Assembly (NCBI GenBank): GCA_002633005.1 | Contig: NMRA01000262.1 | Span: 552,635 to 586,082, forward strand | Reading direction: 5' to 3' | Length of the DNA: 33,448 bases | DNA from: Phoronis australis | Taxonomy: Eukaryota > Phoronida > Phoronidae | Shown: piece after piece, positions 19,640 through 30,615 of the stretch | Position numbering within the stretch: the stretch's first letter is position 1 | How the letters are laid out: the number at the start of each line of letters is the position of its first letter | Notes under the pieces: model-generated | The model's input: only the letters and a program-made list of their open reading frames with translations | Databases searched by the model: none | Told to the model about the DNA's origin: nothing | Made by a program: the position numbers and the translations under genes

Positions 19640-19688
19640 AAAACTGTTGTAGATGTGCTTCCGGTGAATCATATGAGCCTCTGTTAGC
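19597..19688. repeat. Head-to-head SINE 5' ends, 43-bp inverted repeat with 6-nt loop
   Basis: 19597-19639 and 19646-19688 are reverse complements at 42 of 43 positions, separated by AAAACT. The right arm is a truncated + strand SINE head (GTTGTAGATGTGCTTCCGGT to CTCTGTTAGC) that stops just before the tRNA-like part. Confidence 0.9.
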
Positions 19689-19900
19689 AGTTAGGGACGT
19701 GACAAAAATTTTCATTTTCCACATTTAGCAAAGAATTTGGCACCATTGTAAAGGTCACATCATAAGCTTCCCAATGGTGTATTAATTAACTTTCTATGTC
19801 GAGTGGTTCCAAAGTTATTGCAGTTTTAAAGAGCAAAATTGCACCCGTTTAATTGGTCATTGTTGTAGTGTAACTGGATGCAGATAGCTGTGACCTTTTT

Positions 19901-20033
19901 NNNNNNNNNNNNNNNNNNNNNNNNNNNNNNNNNNNNNNNNNNNNNNNNNNNNNNNNNNNNNNNNNNNNNNNNNNNNNNNNNNNNNNNNNNNNNNNNNNNN
20001 NNNNNNNNNNNNNNNNNNNNNNNNNNNNNNNNN
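19901..20033. other. Assembly gap, 133 N
   Basis: A run of N interrupts the - strand THAP domain frame. The true length is unknown. Confidence 0.99.
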
Positions 20034-20148
20034 TACACTGAGCTTTGGGCCAAGGCTTGGGTAACCCGGCGATGGTATGCGATGACCATCCCTTTAGAAG
20101 ACGCCTTTTTCGAAGAGTTTGAGCAACCAGGTGCCATACAAAAAGGCA
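20034..20148 (-). CDS. THAP-domain N terminus, truncated by assembly gap
   Basis: From the ATG at 20148 (- strand) the frame reads MPFCMAPGCSNSSKKASS and then KGMVIAYHR. This is a standard THAP start: C-x4-C at the N terminus, then the S/AYHR strand. The expected LP motif after YHR appears in a neighbouring frame (GLPKPWP near 20060), so there is one apparent frame change before the gap. The domain's Trp and C-x2-H half would lie in or beyond the gap and was not found to its left. An alternative upstream ATG at 20176 adds nine residues but is not typical of THAP proteins. It may be the first exon of a THAP protein or of a THAP-bearing transposase, intact or decayed. Confidence 0.55.
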
Positions 20149-20179
20149 TAGCGAACCTTTTACAGCATTGTGGCAAACA

Positions 20180-22109
20180 ATAAAAAATAAGGACGATTGA
20201 TACAATGATAAATTACGATGTAAACTCTTCAAATATGACATAAGCAATGAATGTGTAAAGCAGCCGATACCCCGCCGTTCACGTCACTGACACATCAGCC
20301 AATCAGCGATCGCTTTCAGAATTCAGTGTTTTGACCATGAATTCGAATTGGCTTTTGTTTGGCACGCAAGCCTTGAGTCAGGCAAATGTGAGTTTTATTT
20401 GTATGTTAGAACCGATTAACTGCAACATTATTTTGACTACAGTCCCCTTTTAAAACCCAAACAAAATGGCGGAACAAAAATGGCCGCCAAAAATCATTTC
20501 TCGACAGAAAAAATCGTTTCTATGAGAAAAACAATATACTTCTATTCAACAATGGACTGGAAAACTTATGAGTCTCCCAGAAGCACAAATACATTGTAGC
20601 CAATTTCAAGGCTTGGAATTTTCTGCGGAAACGCGGATTTCCGCTTTTTTCTTTTATTCCCTCCGCGTATTTTCGTTATACTTCTGCGGAACAAATGAGA
20701 TTTACCATAAAATTATCGCGTCAAATTGGTATCTCACCGCGGCATTGCCAATGGCTCGAAAAGCAGAAACTGCTCTTTATGTTTCGGAGGAACGAAAATT
20801 GTAATTGTTGATCACCGGCGCTCGAATTTCGCGATGACTCGTAACCATATCCAAGAAACATGCTTTTTTGTTAGTGAGTGACATCAGAGGCAATCGAGGA
20901 ACAGATAAATTCAAGCGCCTGTGTCTGGGATAGCGTGGTTCATCAATGGCGTCTGCATTTGGTATAAAATCGGGGCGACAAATAGTGCGATTCTGCGGTC
21001 AAAAATGCCTGGAGCGTGGAGTAGACAGAAAATTTCGTGGAAAAGTGGATAAAAGAAACGGTCAATGTCTTCACAAACAACATAAGTCAAGGTTTGTGTT
21101 CTGTAAACTTTGAGAGAGGAACAATTACGGAGTGCGTGGGCGAGTCGCCTCAGACTAAGTTGGAGTCGGAGGACCGACTAAAAACGATGAAACACTAGAA
21201 TTAACAACGCTTCCTGAAAGGAAATTCAACCATATCCGGTTATTCGTTGCATTGGAATCGTGTGTTGTGAGTGATGTTTGAAATTCTTTTGTTTGATCCC
21301 ACATGCACTCCCATTGCCGTTGGCTGCTAAGCCTAAGTCTAGGCCTGATAGCTTGAGTACGATTTTCTACGTGCCGCCCGAAACAGGATACAAAGTGCTA
21401 TTTTCGTTGCTGCAAATGCGTTTAAATTGCCTTTTATGTATTTCAATTTATTTTGACATTTTTCGTGTTCTATTTTGTGACTCGAGTTTTGCAGTTTTAG
21501 AGAAGTGATCACGTGACAGATTCTGAATGATCTGTTTGGTCTAAGCCATTGTTTACAAATTCTGCCAGACTATTTTCAGTGTCCTCACTGATAGTTATTT
21601 CTTATATCACATAGTTTCTTCTCCACCAGCGTGGCTTATGAACAATAAACTCCTGTAATTACTGTTTGGCCAACTTAGGATTGTGATTGATACATTCTAT
21701 AAACTATGTTGTTTTTGATTTTCATTTTTCCATGCTAACAGTTGGGGTATGAGCCACAGGTTGTCGTCTTGACTTTTTTCCATTTTCATTGGAATTAAAA
21801 TTTTTGTTGGAATTAAATGTGTATGTATTTCAGGCTTTCTAGATAATCTATGGATCGATTTTCATTTTTTGTGTAATTTTGTATCATAATTATAAGAATT
21901 GAAAATAATTTTATTGGTCTCCCTCAATGCAACAAATCAAGAAAGCTCCTGCCACTCAGACTGCAAATTTTTATCATTATTGTTATTATTTTAATTTTAA
22001 AAAACTATTTTTGTTGCATCTAATTGCCTTCATTGTTGTTGCTGAAATAGATGTCAAGTACTGGTTAAGATGAGTGCGTTTTGCCAACACGACACAGTAA
22101 CTTTCGATC
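20180..22109. other. Non-coding stretch right of the THAP exon
   Basis: Contains a CCAAT box in CAGCCAATCAGCGATCGC (about 20296), about 150 bp upstream of the THAP ATG on the - strand, so promoter activity for that gene is possible. Short open frames (20568-20804 and 21278-21508, +) show no motif. The right half is strongly T-rich. Confidence 0.45.
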
Positions 22110-22262
22110 TGTTGATGTGCTTCCGGTGAATCATATTAGCCTCTGTTAGCTTTTTGCTAACGGGCAATTGCCTATTAGCTGAATGGTTAGCATGCTTGCC
22201 AGTTTTATTGGGGTCACTGGTTCGATTCCCGGGTTGGGTAATCTCGGCTATAACTACAAAAG
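22110..22262 (+). mobile_element. tRNA-derived SINE, copy 3
   Basis: Head GTTGATGTGCTTCCGGTGAA, A box TAGCTGAATGG at 22176-22186, consensus B box GGTTCGATTCC at 22219-22229 (43 bp apart, tRNA-like spacing) and tail GGTAATCTCGGCTATAACTA. It is the opposite orientation to copies 1 and 2. The stems around the B box are imperfect and no mature tRNA cloverleaf can be drawn, so it is a SINE and not a tRNA gene. Confidence 0.85.
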
Positions 22263-24788
22263 CTAGGCAACACGCTGCCCCTCTGTTGGATGGTTAGGGG
22301 CTACAATACTTCCCATCACTTTTTGTACGTATTTCGTTTCACGAATTTTAAACGGGCGGTAGGCCAAATCCAGCCACCGATTTTGAGTTTTTACCTTGTC
22401 AAAAATACATTCTGCACTTAAAACTACCACTTAAAAAGCGCTTAGTTTCTTCAGTGGTCCTTTCTACTTCGACACATATCTTCGATGAAGCTTAGTTACG
22501 AGAATTAAGGTGACTTTGGCGAAGAATTCCAACTCCACTTTTTTGGTCATTGTTAACTTTACCACTATGCGCGCGATAACCTCAAAGTATTTCAACTGAG
22601 TCACGTGAGTTAGACAAAGGCTAGCGCGAGACATAACGTGGAGTTGTCGTGAGGACTCGATTGGGACCTCAGGGGTCTCGCGCTCCACCGGCTTATCTAC
22701 ACTAATTTGAAAAGGCTTTGTCCAGTTAAGTGTTGTGGGTCATAAATCAAGATAATGATACCAACAGGTGACGCAACAAGCAGAACTACTTTCGTTTTTT
22801 TCATTGGTGTACTAACTGGAGAAATTTAGAATTAGACTAGTCTTTTAAACACTATCCAATCGTGAACTTTTTTTGGGAGACTTAAATCTCAATGTAGTTT
22901 GCGTAAAGACGATGCGCGATTTTGAGAGGTGTATTGACGATGATCAATGTTAAAACAGAGAGCAAATAAGTGCGTAGTTGATCATCCAATCGGTAGCTTT
23001 GCGAGAAAGCAACGACCTTGCGGAAACTGAATAACAGAAAACCTTGAAAATCATTATAAGCGAGAAAGAGAAAACAAATATTTTCTGATGTTTAGGCTCA
23101 TTAACTTTGAGGAAACGAAACGTCGCTAATATGTTCGTTTTCTCTTGCGCGCTCATAATCAGATTCCTATAACTGTTATGGCCAAAAACCTAGTTTGGAA
23201 ACATCTACACTAAAATCTTGATGGTATAATATTTTGCCAGCGACCATACACGGTATAAAAATGAATGAAAAGCTGAATTAGGCAAAACTTGATTTGATGG
23301 AATTCGCGTCATGGAACGCGTAAATATCGCCATCATCTTCATGTCAAAATTGCCAACTAAAACTCGAGGGGGAGGGCATGAACCTTAATATCCTGGTACG
23401 CGTTTTCGTTTACGAACTTCAAAAATAGAGCATAGTGGAGTGTTTGAAGGAACCAAAATCCATCCAAGTCGAAGTGGCCATAATGGAGCGATATGGAGAT
23501 TTAAAATGACGTGATTTATCCATTTTTTCAGTTGCTGTGTACCTAAATTAACAGGCACAGAAAAAATGACTTACCGTACGACTTTCTGAAACACACCTCA
23601 GCGAAATCGTCTAAGAAAAAAGCCCCTCTTGCCACCTAAAACGTACAAAAACAACCAAAGCGCACAACGCGTCGCTTGCCTGAAAAAGTAACTCTCGCTT
23701 GTTTTTTGTGGTTTGACATATGATGTGTACCCATATTTTTGGTCGTGGCCCCCTACAACTGGCTACTACTTCAAATGTCGCGTATATATTGACGAGGTCC
23801 AACTTTAACTGCCCCACCGGTTCCCTGGGTTTCATGTTTTGTAATTCAAAATGATTGCATAAACTTAAGAATAAATGCGAGTTACAGGCACAGCGTTCAA
23901 AAAGAGTAAGAAAACAAAACCCAGCGACATACGGTCACCTCGCTTTAACAATGCATTGTGTGCATTCCACATAGGCCACTCCTCAGATTAGTGCTTTCGC
24001 AATGAAAATAACAGTAAGATTTCCGAGTAGTGTAATATATATTGTACATGAGAATTTCAAACGTTAAAATGACTAGTTGTTCATACTATGGGAAATGCAA
24101 TAAGGGAAACAGGCACTAGCAATAATAAACTCTTCAGTATAAATATTACACCTCATAGGATGAGCAAAACATGCACTAAGTACTGTTGAGATAACCTACT
24201 GAGATCTTTGAAACTAACAATTATAAACTCTGCAATATAAACAATACAATTTATACAATGAACATGTAACAAATATGCACACCCAAATAGTGTTACATAT
24301 AATCTCTGATAAGATCATCCATGAGTATGAATCCCTCAGTGTAAACAATAACTCACATGGTGAGCAAAATATTTAAAGTGGGTCTTAACTACAACATAGG
24401 AACCTTCAAAATTTGTATCATAGCAGTACAAGGCTCTACTACTTAACAAAACACCATAAGTGATACTGCTGAGATCACTACCTTCACGAGGAAAAGTTAT
24501 CAATATAAAAATATATGTAACATGAGCTTGAGCAAAGTACCGGTAGGTGCACAATACTGCTATCCCTGGTGGAACCAGTCACTGAAAACCGCAATAAATT
24601 GCACACCTCACAAGATCACAATGATATGTATACAAGAATTTGCTTTTCAAGATCAACCATGTGGAAATGACAGGGTCATTGCAGAATTTTGTAAAAAATC
24701 TGCATTTCAGCCTAAAAAACAATCATTTTCAAAACCACACCAGGAGTCACTGAATAAAAATACTAACGAGAGCGCTTGGAGGTGCGAC
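22263..24788. other. AT-rich stretch, no gene recognised
   Basis: Frames on the - strand at 22464-22688, 22950-23156 and 23611-23835 are 68-74 codons without motifs. From about 24000 the sequence is a weakly repetitive A-rich tract with recurring ATAAACTCTKCARTATAAA and GGTGAGCAAAA-like pieces. It may be a degenerate satellite. Confidence 0.4.
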
Positions 24789-25191
24789 ACTTGGCGGAAT
24801 TAATTGAAAAGACGACAATGGGGAGGACGACGACAATCATGACGATCAAGGCGGCAATTATGAATAACACGATAACATTCATGTGACTAGCGAAGAAATC
24901 AAATAGAGAGCATACAATCAACTAAAATAAAGAACAATAGATGGTGCAACATGACGGACGAGCCATGCTTTGTTCCCACATTCCAAAATAGGTGGCGCTA
25001 CGTGACAGTCTGCAGAGCAAAGTTATGTTTACAATATTTGGCGTGGAATTCCAGTCTACAGTAGGACAGTGCTGGCTGGGTCAGTCGGGGTCAACTTGGC
25101 ATAACCAAAACAATGTGAACTGAAAGCCAGCAGCTGCGTGTTTGCATAGGTGACCGGAGGAACAACGGTATCCGAAAATCTCGAATAATTC

Positions 25192-25965
25192 AAAAAGTAG
25201 ACGTTATAGCGCAAAATGGGAAATATTTTCTGGAAGCTTGTTCAAAACTCTATCTAAAGTGATAGTTAAACAAAAATTAAAAAAAATTCGAAAAAATTGA
25301 AAATTTGCCGGGATTTTTTGAAATTCAAAGTCAAATAACTCGAAAATGGTAAGTCTGAGAAATACGCTCTCGCAGACTTTTTGAAAGGCCATACTGAAAG
25401 GAATCCACATGCAAAAATAACCACGTCATTTGCTCTTCCCGTTAAAAACGCGACAGCAGAACGATTGAAACCGTGTGAACATGCGCCACAGCCGCCATCT
25501 TGAAAGTGATTTCCGGTTCAATAAACTTTTATAAAAGCTTATTAAACTCAACAAACACGTGACCAGTTTGGAAGTGATTGGTTTGCAAATGCGCCCTCTA
25601 CAAGAGAAAACGTTTTTTGGCTATATTTCGGGGTGCGCATGCACCACTTCCAATATTTCCGTCATCTTTGACCGGAAACGATTTTCAGCACACTTGTTGC
25701 ACTTTCGTTCTAGTATAATCGTACCGATTTTCAGCCATGTACGTCGAAAAATGCGGCCTATACAAGCATTTGAGTGTGAAATCTGATACAAAATGGCCGC
25801 CACGTCCGCCATTTTGTAACCGATCATGAAGAAAAACTATAGGCTTTCAGGACTTTCGGATCTACACGTCGTGTGCAAATTTCATGAAAATCGGACGAAA
25901 ATTGCGACCTGTAGAGTGCGAACAAACAAAAAAAACTTGCTGTCAGACCAACATACTTGGCGGAA
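25192..25965 (+). repeat. 770-bp direct repeat, copy 1
   Basis: Near-identical to 26514-27280 apart from a few substitutions and small indels (for example, this copy has GGGATTTTTTGAAATTCAAA where the other is shorter). It contains GCCGCCATCTTG and an inverted ACAAAATGGC/GCCATTTTGT pair (about 25790-25818). An ambiguous N follows immediately at 25966. Confidence 0.92.
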
Positions 25966-25989
25966 NAACGGTTTAGGAGATACAGCCAT

Positions 25990-26510
25990 AGGCGCAAAAA
26001 AAACAAAACTGCCACTAGGAGGCGCCACAGTAGTCGAAATCGTCGGAAAATCATCGTCAACCGTCCTCTACATAGTAAGCACATACATGCCAATTTTCAC
26101 AATCATCCTTTGAGCGGTTTGGTTGATAGAGGGGTGGAAGCACAAAAACAGACTCGAAAACAGTAAAAATGGCCACTAGGTGGCGCAAACTATGTCGAAT
26201 CCATCCGAAAACGGCAGGATAGCATCATCTCACTACTAGGTGCTTACATACCAAATTTCATGAAAATCCGTTCAGGACTTTTGAAGATACAATGGTAAGC
26301 GTAAAAAACTAAAATTGCCACTAGGGGGCACACCGGTAGTCGGATCCGTTCGAAAGTTCGCACATGCCGTCCCATTCATGAATGGAACATATGTGCCAAA
26401 TTTCATGAACGTATGTCAAAGGGTTTTGGAGATAGAGCAGCGGACGCCGCCCGGACGGACGGACGGACAGAGATGACGGCATAATGCGTCCACATATAAA
26501 TATGTGGGCG
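25990..26510 (+). repeat. Diverged roughly 150-bp tandem units with GCCACTAGGNGGC, ending in ACGG-rich tract and hairpin
   Basis: GCCACTAGG starts at 26011, 26172 and 26317. Units share AAATTTCATGAAAATCCGT-like and TTTTGGAGATA-like blocks. The last unit runs into (CGGA)n at about 26452-26467, then an inverted TGCGTCCACATA/TATGTGGGCGCA hairpin (about 26485-26514). This unit-plus-CGGACGGAC-plus-hairpin layout resembles a repeat class known from many animal genomes. Open frames through it (for example 26321-26536, -) are artefacts of periodicity. Confidence 0.7.
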
Positions 26511-26513
26511 CAT

Positions 26514-27280
26514 AAAAAGTAGACGTTATAGCGCAAAATGGGAAATATTTTCTGGAAGCTCGTTCAAAACTCTATCTAAAGTGATAGTTAAACAAAAATC
26601 AAAAAAAAATCGAAAAATTGAAAATTTGCCGTTTTTTTTGAAATAACTCGAAAACGGTAAGTCTGAGAAATACGCTCTTGCAGACTTTTTGAAAGGCCAT
26701 ACTGAAAGGAATCCACATGCAAAAATAACCTCGTCATTTGCTCTTCCCGTTAAAAACGCGACAGCAGAACGATTGAAACCGTGTGAACATGCGACACAGC
26801 CGCCATCTTGAAAGTGACTTCCGGTTCAATAAACTTTTATAAAAGCTTATTAAACTCAACAAACACGTGACCAGTTTGGAAGTGATTTGTTTGCAAATGC
26901 GCCCTCTACAGGAGAAAACGTTTTTTGGCTATATTTTGGGGTGCGCATGCACCACTTCCAATATTTCCGTCATCTTTGACCGGAAGTCAATGATTTTCAG
27001 CACACTTGTTGCACTTTCGTTTTAGTATAATCGTACCGATTTTCAGCCATGTACGTCGAAAAATGCGGCCTATACAAGCATTTGAGTGTTAAATCTGATA
27101 CAAAATGGCCGCCACGTCCGCCATTTTGTAACCGATCATGAAGAAAAACAATAGGCTTTCAGGACTTTCGGAACTACACGTCGTGTGCAAATTTCATGAA
27201 AATCGGACGAAAATTGCGACCTGTAGAGTGCGAACAAACAAAAAAAAAAACTTGCTGTCAGACCAACATACTTGGCGGAA
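26514..27280 (+). repeat. 770-bp direct repeat, copy 2
   Basis: Starts AAAAAGTAGACGTTATAGCG like copy 1 and ends in the same GACCAACATACTTGGCGGAA. It is separated from copy 1 by 548 bp. The termini are not TG...CA and no primer-binding or polypurine site is visible, so an LTR pair is unlikely. Confidence 0.92.
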
Positions 27281-27294
27281 GAATTCCGCCAAGT

Positions 27295-28368
27295 AAAAAA
27301 GACAGTATGTAATTCACTTCATGGGATGTAAACAATAAGTATCCTAAACTGAAAAGATCAGTCATCCAAGGGTTGAGGAATATTCAAAATAAATACACTG
27401 GTTAAGCAATAAACTAGTAATAACAATAACGGATACATGTCGCAATAAATACACCCCAAGTTTTTAGGAGCAAAACTAGCATTTCAAGCTCAACAATGTG
27501 GAAACCACACAAGCAGCTTACACATTTCCAAACCACACAGGCAATACTGATGTGGTACATGAATGAGGTGCACATCTGGAGAAAAAGTAAAATATTCTCC
27601 CTAGTTGTGAATGTCCTAGCTGTATGAAGCATCCAGGTCATTCACTGAATACCAGGCACATATCTGTGCTAAATATTAAACCAAACAATCAAGGTGTATA
27701 CTGGACTGGATTGTTTTGTAAACAAAAGTCCAGAGTGAACAATAGGGCCAGTTGTGTAGGACTAAGGGTTAGGCTAGTACTGGTATGCAGAATACAATGG
27801 CTTATCAATTATGTCATCAAGTTCAGTCAACAGAGAGTGCACTTTAGCAAGGGGGTTGGGGGGATCTATAGAAAACAAGGAAATGAAACATAAACAAATG
27901 TAAAGAAATGAGAACAAGGTAACAAAGACCTGGCTGCAGAATGCTGTCTCCACCTCTTATTAATAAAACTTAATTTAAAACAATGGCTTGACATTATTTC
28001 ATTTGCGAACACCATTCGAAAAATTCTGGATCAGACACTGGCATTGAACATCCCAGAATACCAATTCAATCCCACAACATCGGACTTGTTACAGTAAATC
28101 TACTTTACAAAGAACAAAAACAACATTGAAGGCACCATGGTAGATTTGTCCAGAGGTTTATTTTTCACAAAGAAACAATGTTTCTCTGACTTAAGATGTG
28201 GTACAAGTACATAGTCTGTACTTTCATGAACACGCAATCCCATTTATACAGCCAACAGCATGCGAGCATAAGTGATGATCAAAAATACTTTTCTTGTCCA
28301 GGTCCCGAGCCCGACATAGTCGATCGGCTCAGCCTCTTATGAATCACGGCTCGACGAGCTGGTCAAAC
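27295..28368. other. A-rich non-coding stretch
   Basis: The sequence style matches 24000-24788 on the other side of the composite element, which suggests the element inserted into one A-rich region. An 89-codon + frame at 27624-27893 has no motif. Confidence 0.4.
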
Positions 28369-28488
28369 TCAGACGGCCATCCAGGAAAACCGACGTGAAT
28401 TCCTGGCGCTGTCTTTTACTCCCCGCACAGTTACTTCCGCCCAATGGCTGTTTTCGTCAACTGCCTGCATTTTCTGTCCATCTTCCAT
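28369..28488 (-). CDS. Possible short first coding exon, unknown gene
   Basis: An ATG at 28488 in a good context (CAAAATGG) opens MEDGQKMQAVDENSHWAEVT and continues to a TGA at 28371-28369 (39 codons). Base composition is higher in G+C and CpG than the neighbours (28290-28490), as at many animal promoters, and a GGA/GTAAAA donor-like site lies within it. It could be exon 1 of a - strand gene, or chance. No downstream exon was found on the - strand. Confidence 0.2.
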   Translation of the reverse strand: MEDGQKMQAVDENSHWAEVTVRGVKDSARNSRRFSWMAV

Positions 28489-30118
28489 TTTGAAATGGCT
28501 ACTTTTGAGTTGAGAGCAAAAACAACTATACAGCTATTCTCACGTGTTGTACTGGACTCACTGCTCACCACCATGTGGAGTTAGGTCCTTATGGACATAT
28601 GTTCACCAAACTGAAATTGCTGTTTACTGCTAAAATATAGCTAACGATTTTACTTATATTTCGATAATTTAACATGCAAATAGTTTAAAAATGACAATTA
28701 TAAGTGGATTTTGACGTCTTCCTTTGTTGACAGTGAAACCGCATTACCGCGTAGTAATCTTTTGTGACGATTCTCCAGTGTGCAGGGCTAGCCTGTACTG
28801 AAAGTGAAATATCTCGGCCAAAACTTCGATTTTCGTCGGAGAAAAACGCTTGTTTTCAGAATTTTATGAGGAATTAGTTGATGAATCTTTTACATGTCGT
28901 TGACAAAAAGGCGAAAATACAAACGCGCGAGTCACATTTCTTCAGGCAGCCCTATCACCAAACCATCAGCTTCACAGGCAATAAAATGTAATCGACTGAA
29001 TAGATCTGTCGACCACAGATCTACTCTGTGGTTTTTCTCTTGATCCCAGACCGTCCCCAGTTGTTCCAGCTGCCAACTCAGGACAGTCTCTTTGGAGGTT
29101 TTAGCGTTATGCTTAGCGAAGGGCGTGACGCTGGCACGTGACATTTGCAAAATAGCATGGGAAGGTATCAGGTGAAATTTGTAAGATTTGTGTCCCTTGG
29201 ACTTATTATTCGTCACATGCGTGATTTCACGTAAATTCCTCAAAATGGCACCCGGTAAGAGAAAGTCAAGCAAATTGCGACAGATTTTCGTCGATTAGTT
29301 CAAATTATCTTGACTGGATCGTCTCCAGACTTACGGCACGTGTTAATTATAGATTTTATTTCCTGTATTTTGGCATCCAGGGCAATGTAATTGCCTATAA
29401 CAAACCATTAGTAATTGTTCTTTTTTATTATTACCATTCACGGTGTCCTGCTCCAGCGTGTTCGCAACAAATCTGCAGTCAAAGCCAGTTTCATCCTCTA
29501 AATAACTGACCCGTTATTCAGTGATTGCCTGGTTCTCTAAATCAGGGTCAATTATATCCGACTAGTGCCAGCATTAACTCGTCTATCCCACATAAATTGA
29601 CGACTTGTCACGGAAAATCATGGCATCGATAACTCCACATTTTGCCAGACCATTTCGTAACCTTCCGTGCAATTGCCATCCTTCCGTAACTCATTGGATA
29701 ATTCCGTATCATCCTTGACCTTGAACCGACTCACAGACATTTCCTCTGTTTCTCTGAAGCTCCTTGACAGAGTTTTATGACATATGCGATGACAAGTTCC
29801 CGTTTTCGGATGGATTCAAATTATTTTGTGCCATCTACTGGCCATTTATGTGATACAAAAAACACCCCTAGAAGCTCACCATTTGCGGTGCATTTGTGGG
29901 CGCATTTCACCGCACCACGTTGCTCTTGTAGTCTTTGATACATGTTTCGATAAAGCTTTTGTGTGAATATTTTTAAGACGCTTTGTTATGAACACCATAA
30001 CTATGCCATTGATTAGGCTAGTTAGTACATTTAATCACTCGTAATGACAGAAAGGGAACACATTTCTAACTACAAAATTGTCAATACCCCTATATTTGTT
30101 CTAGGTTTCAAATCAAAC
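28489..30118. other. Region upstream of SNAPC1; promoter and 5' UTR expected here
   Basis: A 113-codon - frame (28932-29273) is the longest frame in the interval, but I see no motif. No TATA box could be assigned to SNAPC1. A TTGTTCTAG acceptor-like site at 30096-30104 just before the ATG leaves room for a 5' UTR intron. Confidence 0.4.
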
Positions 30119-30280
30119 ATGAGTAATATTACTGCTGGCGTTCGGACTGACTTTGAAAACATCCTAAAGGAATTCTCAAAGACAGACAGTGTTCGATACG
30201 AGTGCTTCCTGGAGGTATGGCGTGCTATGAAGGTACCCCAAATTTTCTGTGGTCGACCTATTCAAAGGGAACTTCAACAG
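30119..30280 (+). CDS. SNAPC1: SNAPC1 (SNAP43), first coding exon
   Basis: SNAPC1 is a core subunit of the nuclear snRNA-activating protein complex, which binds the proximal sequence element and recruits RNA polymerase II or III to snRNA genes. The exon encodes 54 residues: MSNITAGVRTDFENIL, then FSKTDSVRYECFLEVWRAMK and IFCGRP. This matches the vertebrate N terminus, in which a short leader precedes TDC.., ETDSVRFEDFTELWRNMKF and IFCGR. The ATG at 30119 is chosen over the in-frame ATG at 30044 because it gives the same leader length as vertebrate SNAPC1. The exon ends CAG/GTAATT in phase 0. No stop or frameshift is seen. Confidence 0.9.
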
Positions 30281-30499
30281 GTAATTTTCTACTTGAGACA
30301 TTTGGGCATTTAGGCAAATATTTACAAAACTGTAGAATTAGAGCACTAGCCAAAAGTATTTGAACAAAATGACCCATAATTCCCCATCATGACGGCTGCA
30401 TGTTCTCTCATGACAAAGAATGAAGGGGAATTAACAGGGAAGTTAGTATGGTGGTTAAGCCATTCTGTATTTCGAATTTTTCTACCCATATTGGCTATT

Positions 30500-30615
30500 A
30501 ACATATATGTATGGACTATTAACAGTTAATTGAGTCTTATCAGTCATATTGGCTGTTAACATTCGCATATTGAATATTAACAGTCATATTGGTTGTTAAC
30601 ACTCATTAACTATTA
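30500..30615 (+). repeat. Degenerate repeat, CATATTGGCTGTTAACA core
   Basis: About four to five imperfect copies of a CATATTGGYTRTTAACA/ACTATTAACAG motif, in SNAPC1 intron 1. Short and diverged. Confidence 0.65.

Larger units (their letters stand above)
24789..27294. mobile_element. Composite non-coding element with ACTTGGCGGAATT terminal inverted repeats
   Basis: The left end ACTTGGCGGAATT (24789-24801) and the right end AATTCCGCCAAGT (27282-27294) are exact reverse complements. Inside are two roughly 770-bp direct repeats and three roughly 150-bp units. ACTTGGCGGAA also occurs at the right edge of each 770-bp copy (25955-25965 and 27270-27280), and the last one forms a 10-bp-arm hairpin with the right TIR. 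There is no transposase ORF and no clear target-site duplication, so it would be non-autonomous. The element boundaries are inferred. Confidence 0.5.

Noticed and set aside
22176-22262. A functional tRNA gene
   Set aside because: A and B boxes are present, but arms do not pair into a cloverleaf and the unit recurs as a SINE.
25192-27280. LTR retrotransposon with 770-bp LTRs
   Set aside because: No TG...CA ends, primer-binding site, polypurine tract or gag/pol coding in the 548 bp between copies.
28932-29273. 113-residue - frame as a gene
   Set aside because: No recognisable motif, no Kozak or splice support; plausible by chance at this length.
30044-30118. Upstream in-frame ATG as the SNAPC1 start
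   Set aside because: It would add 25 residues with no counterpart in vertebrate SNAPC1; the ATG at 30119 gives the expected leader length.
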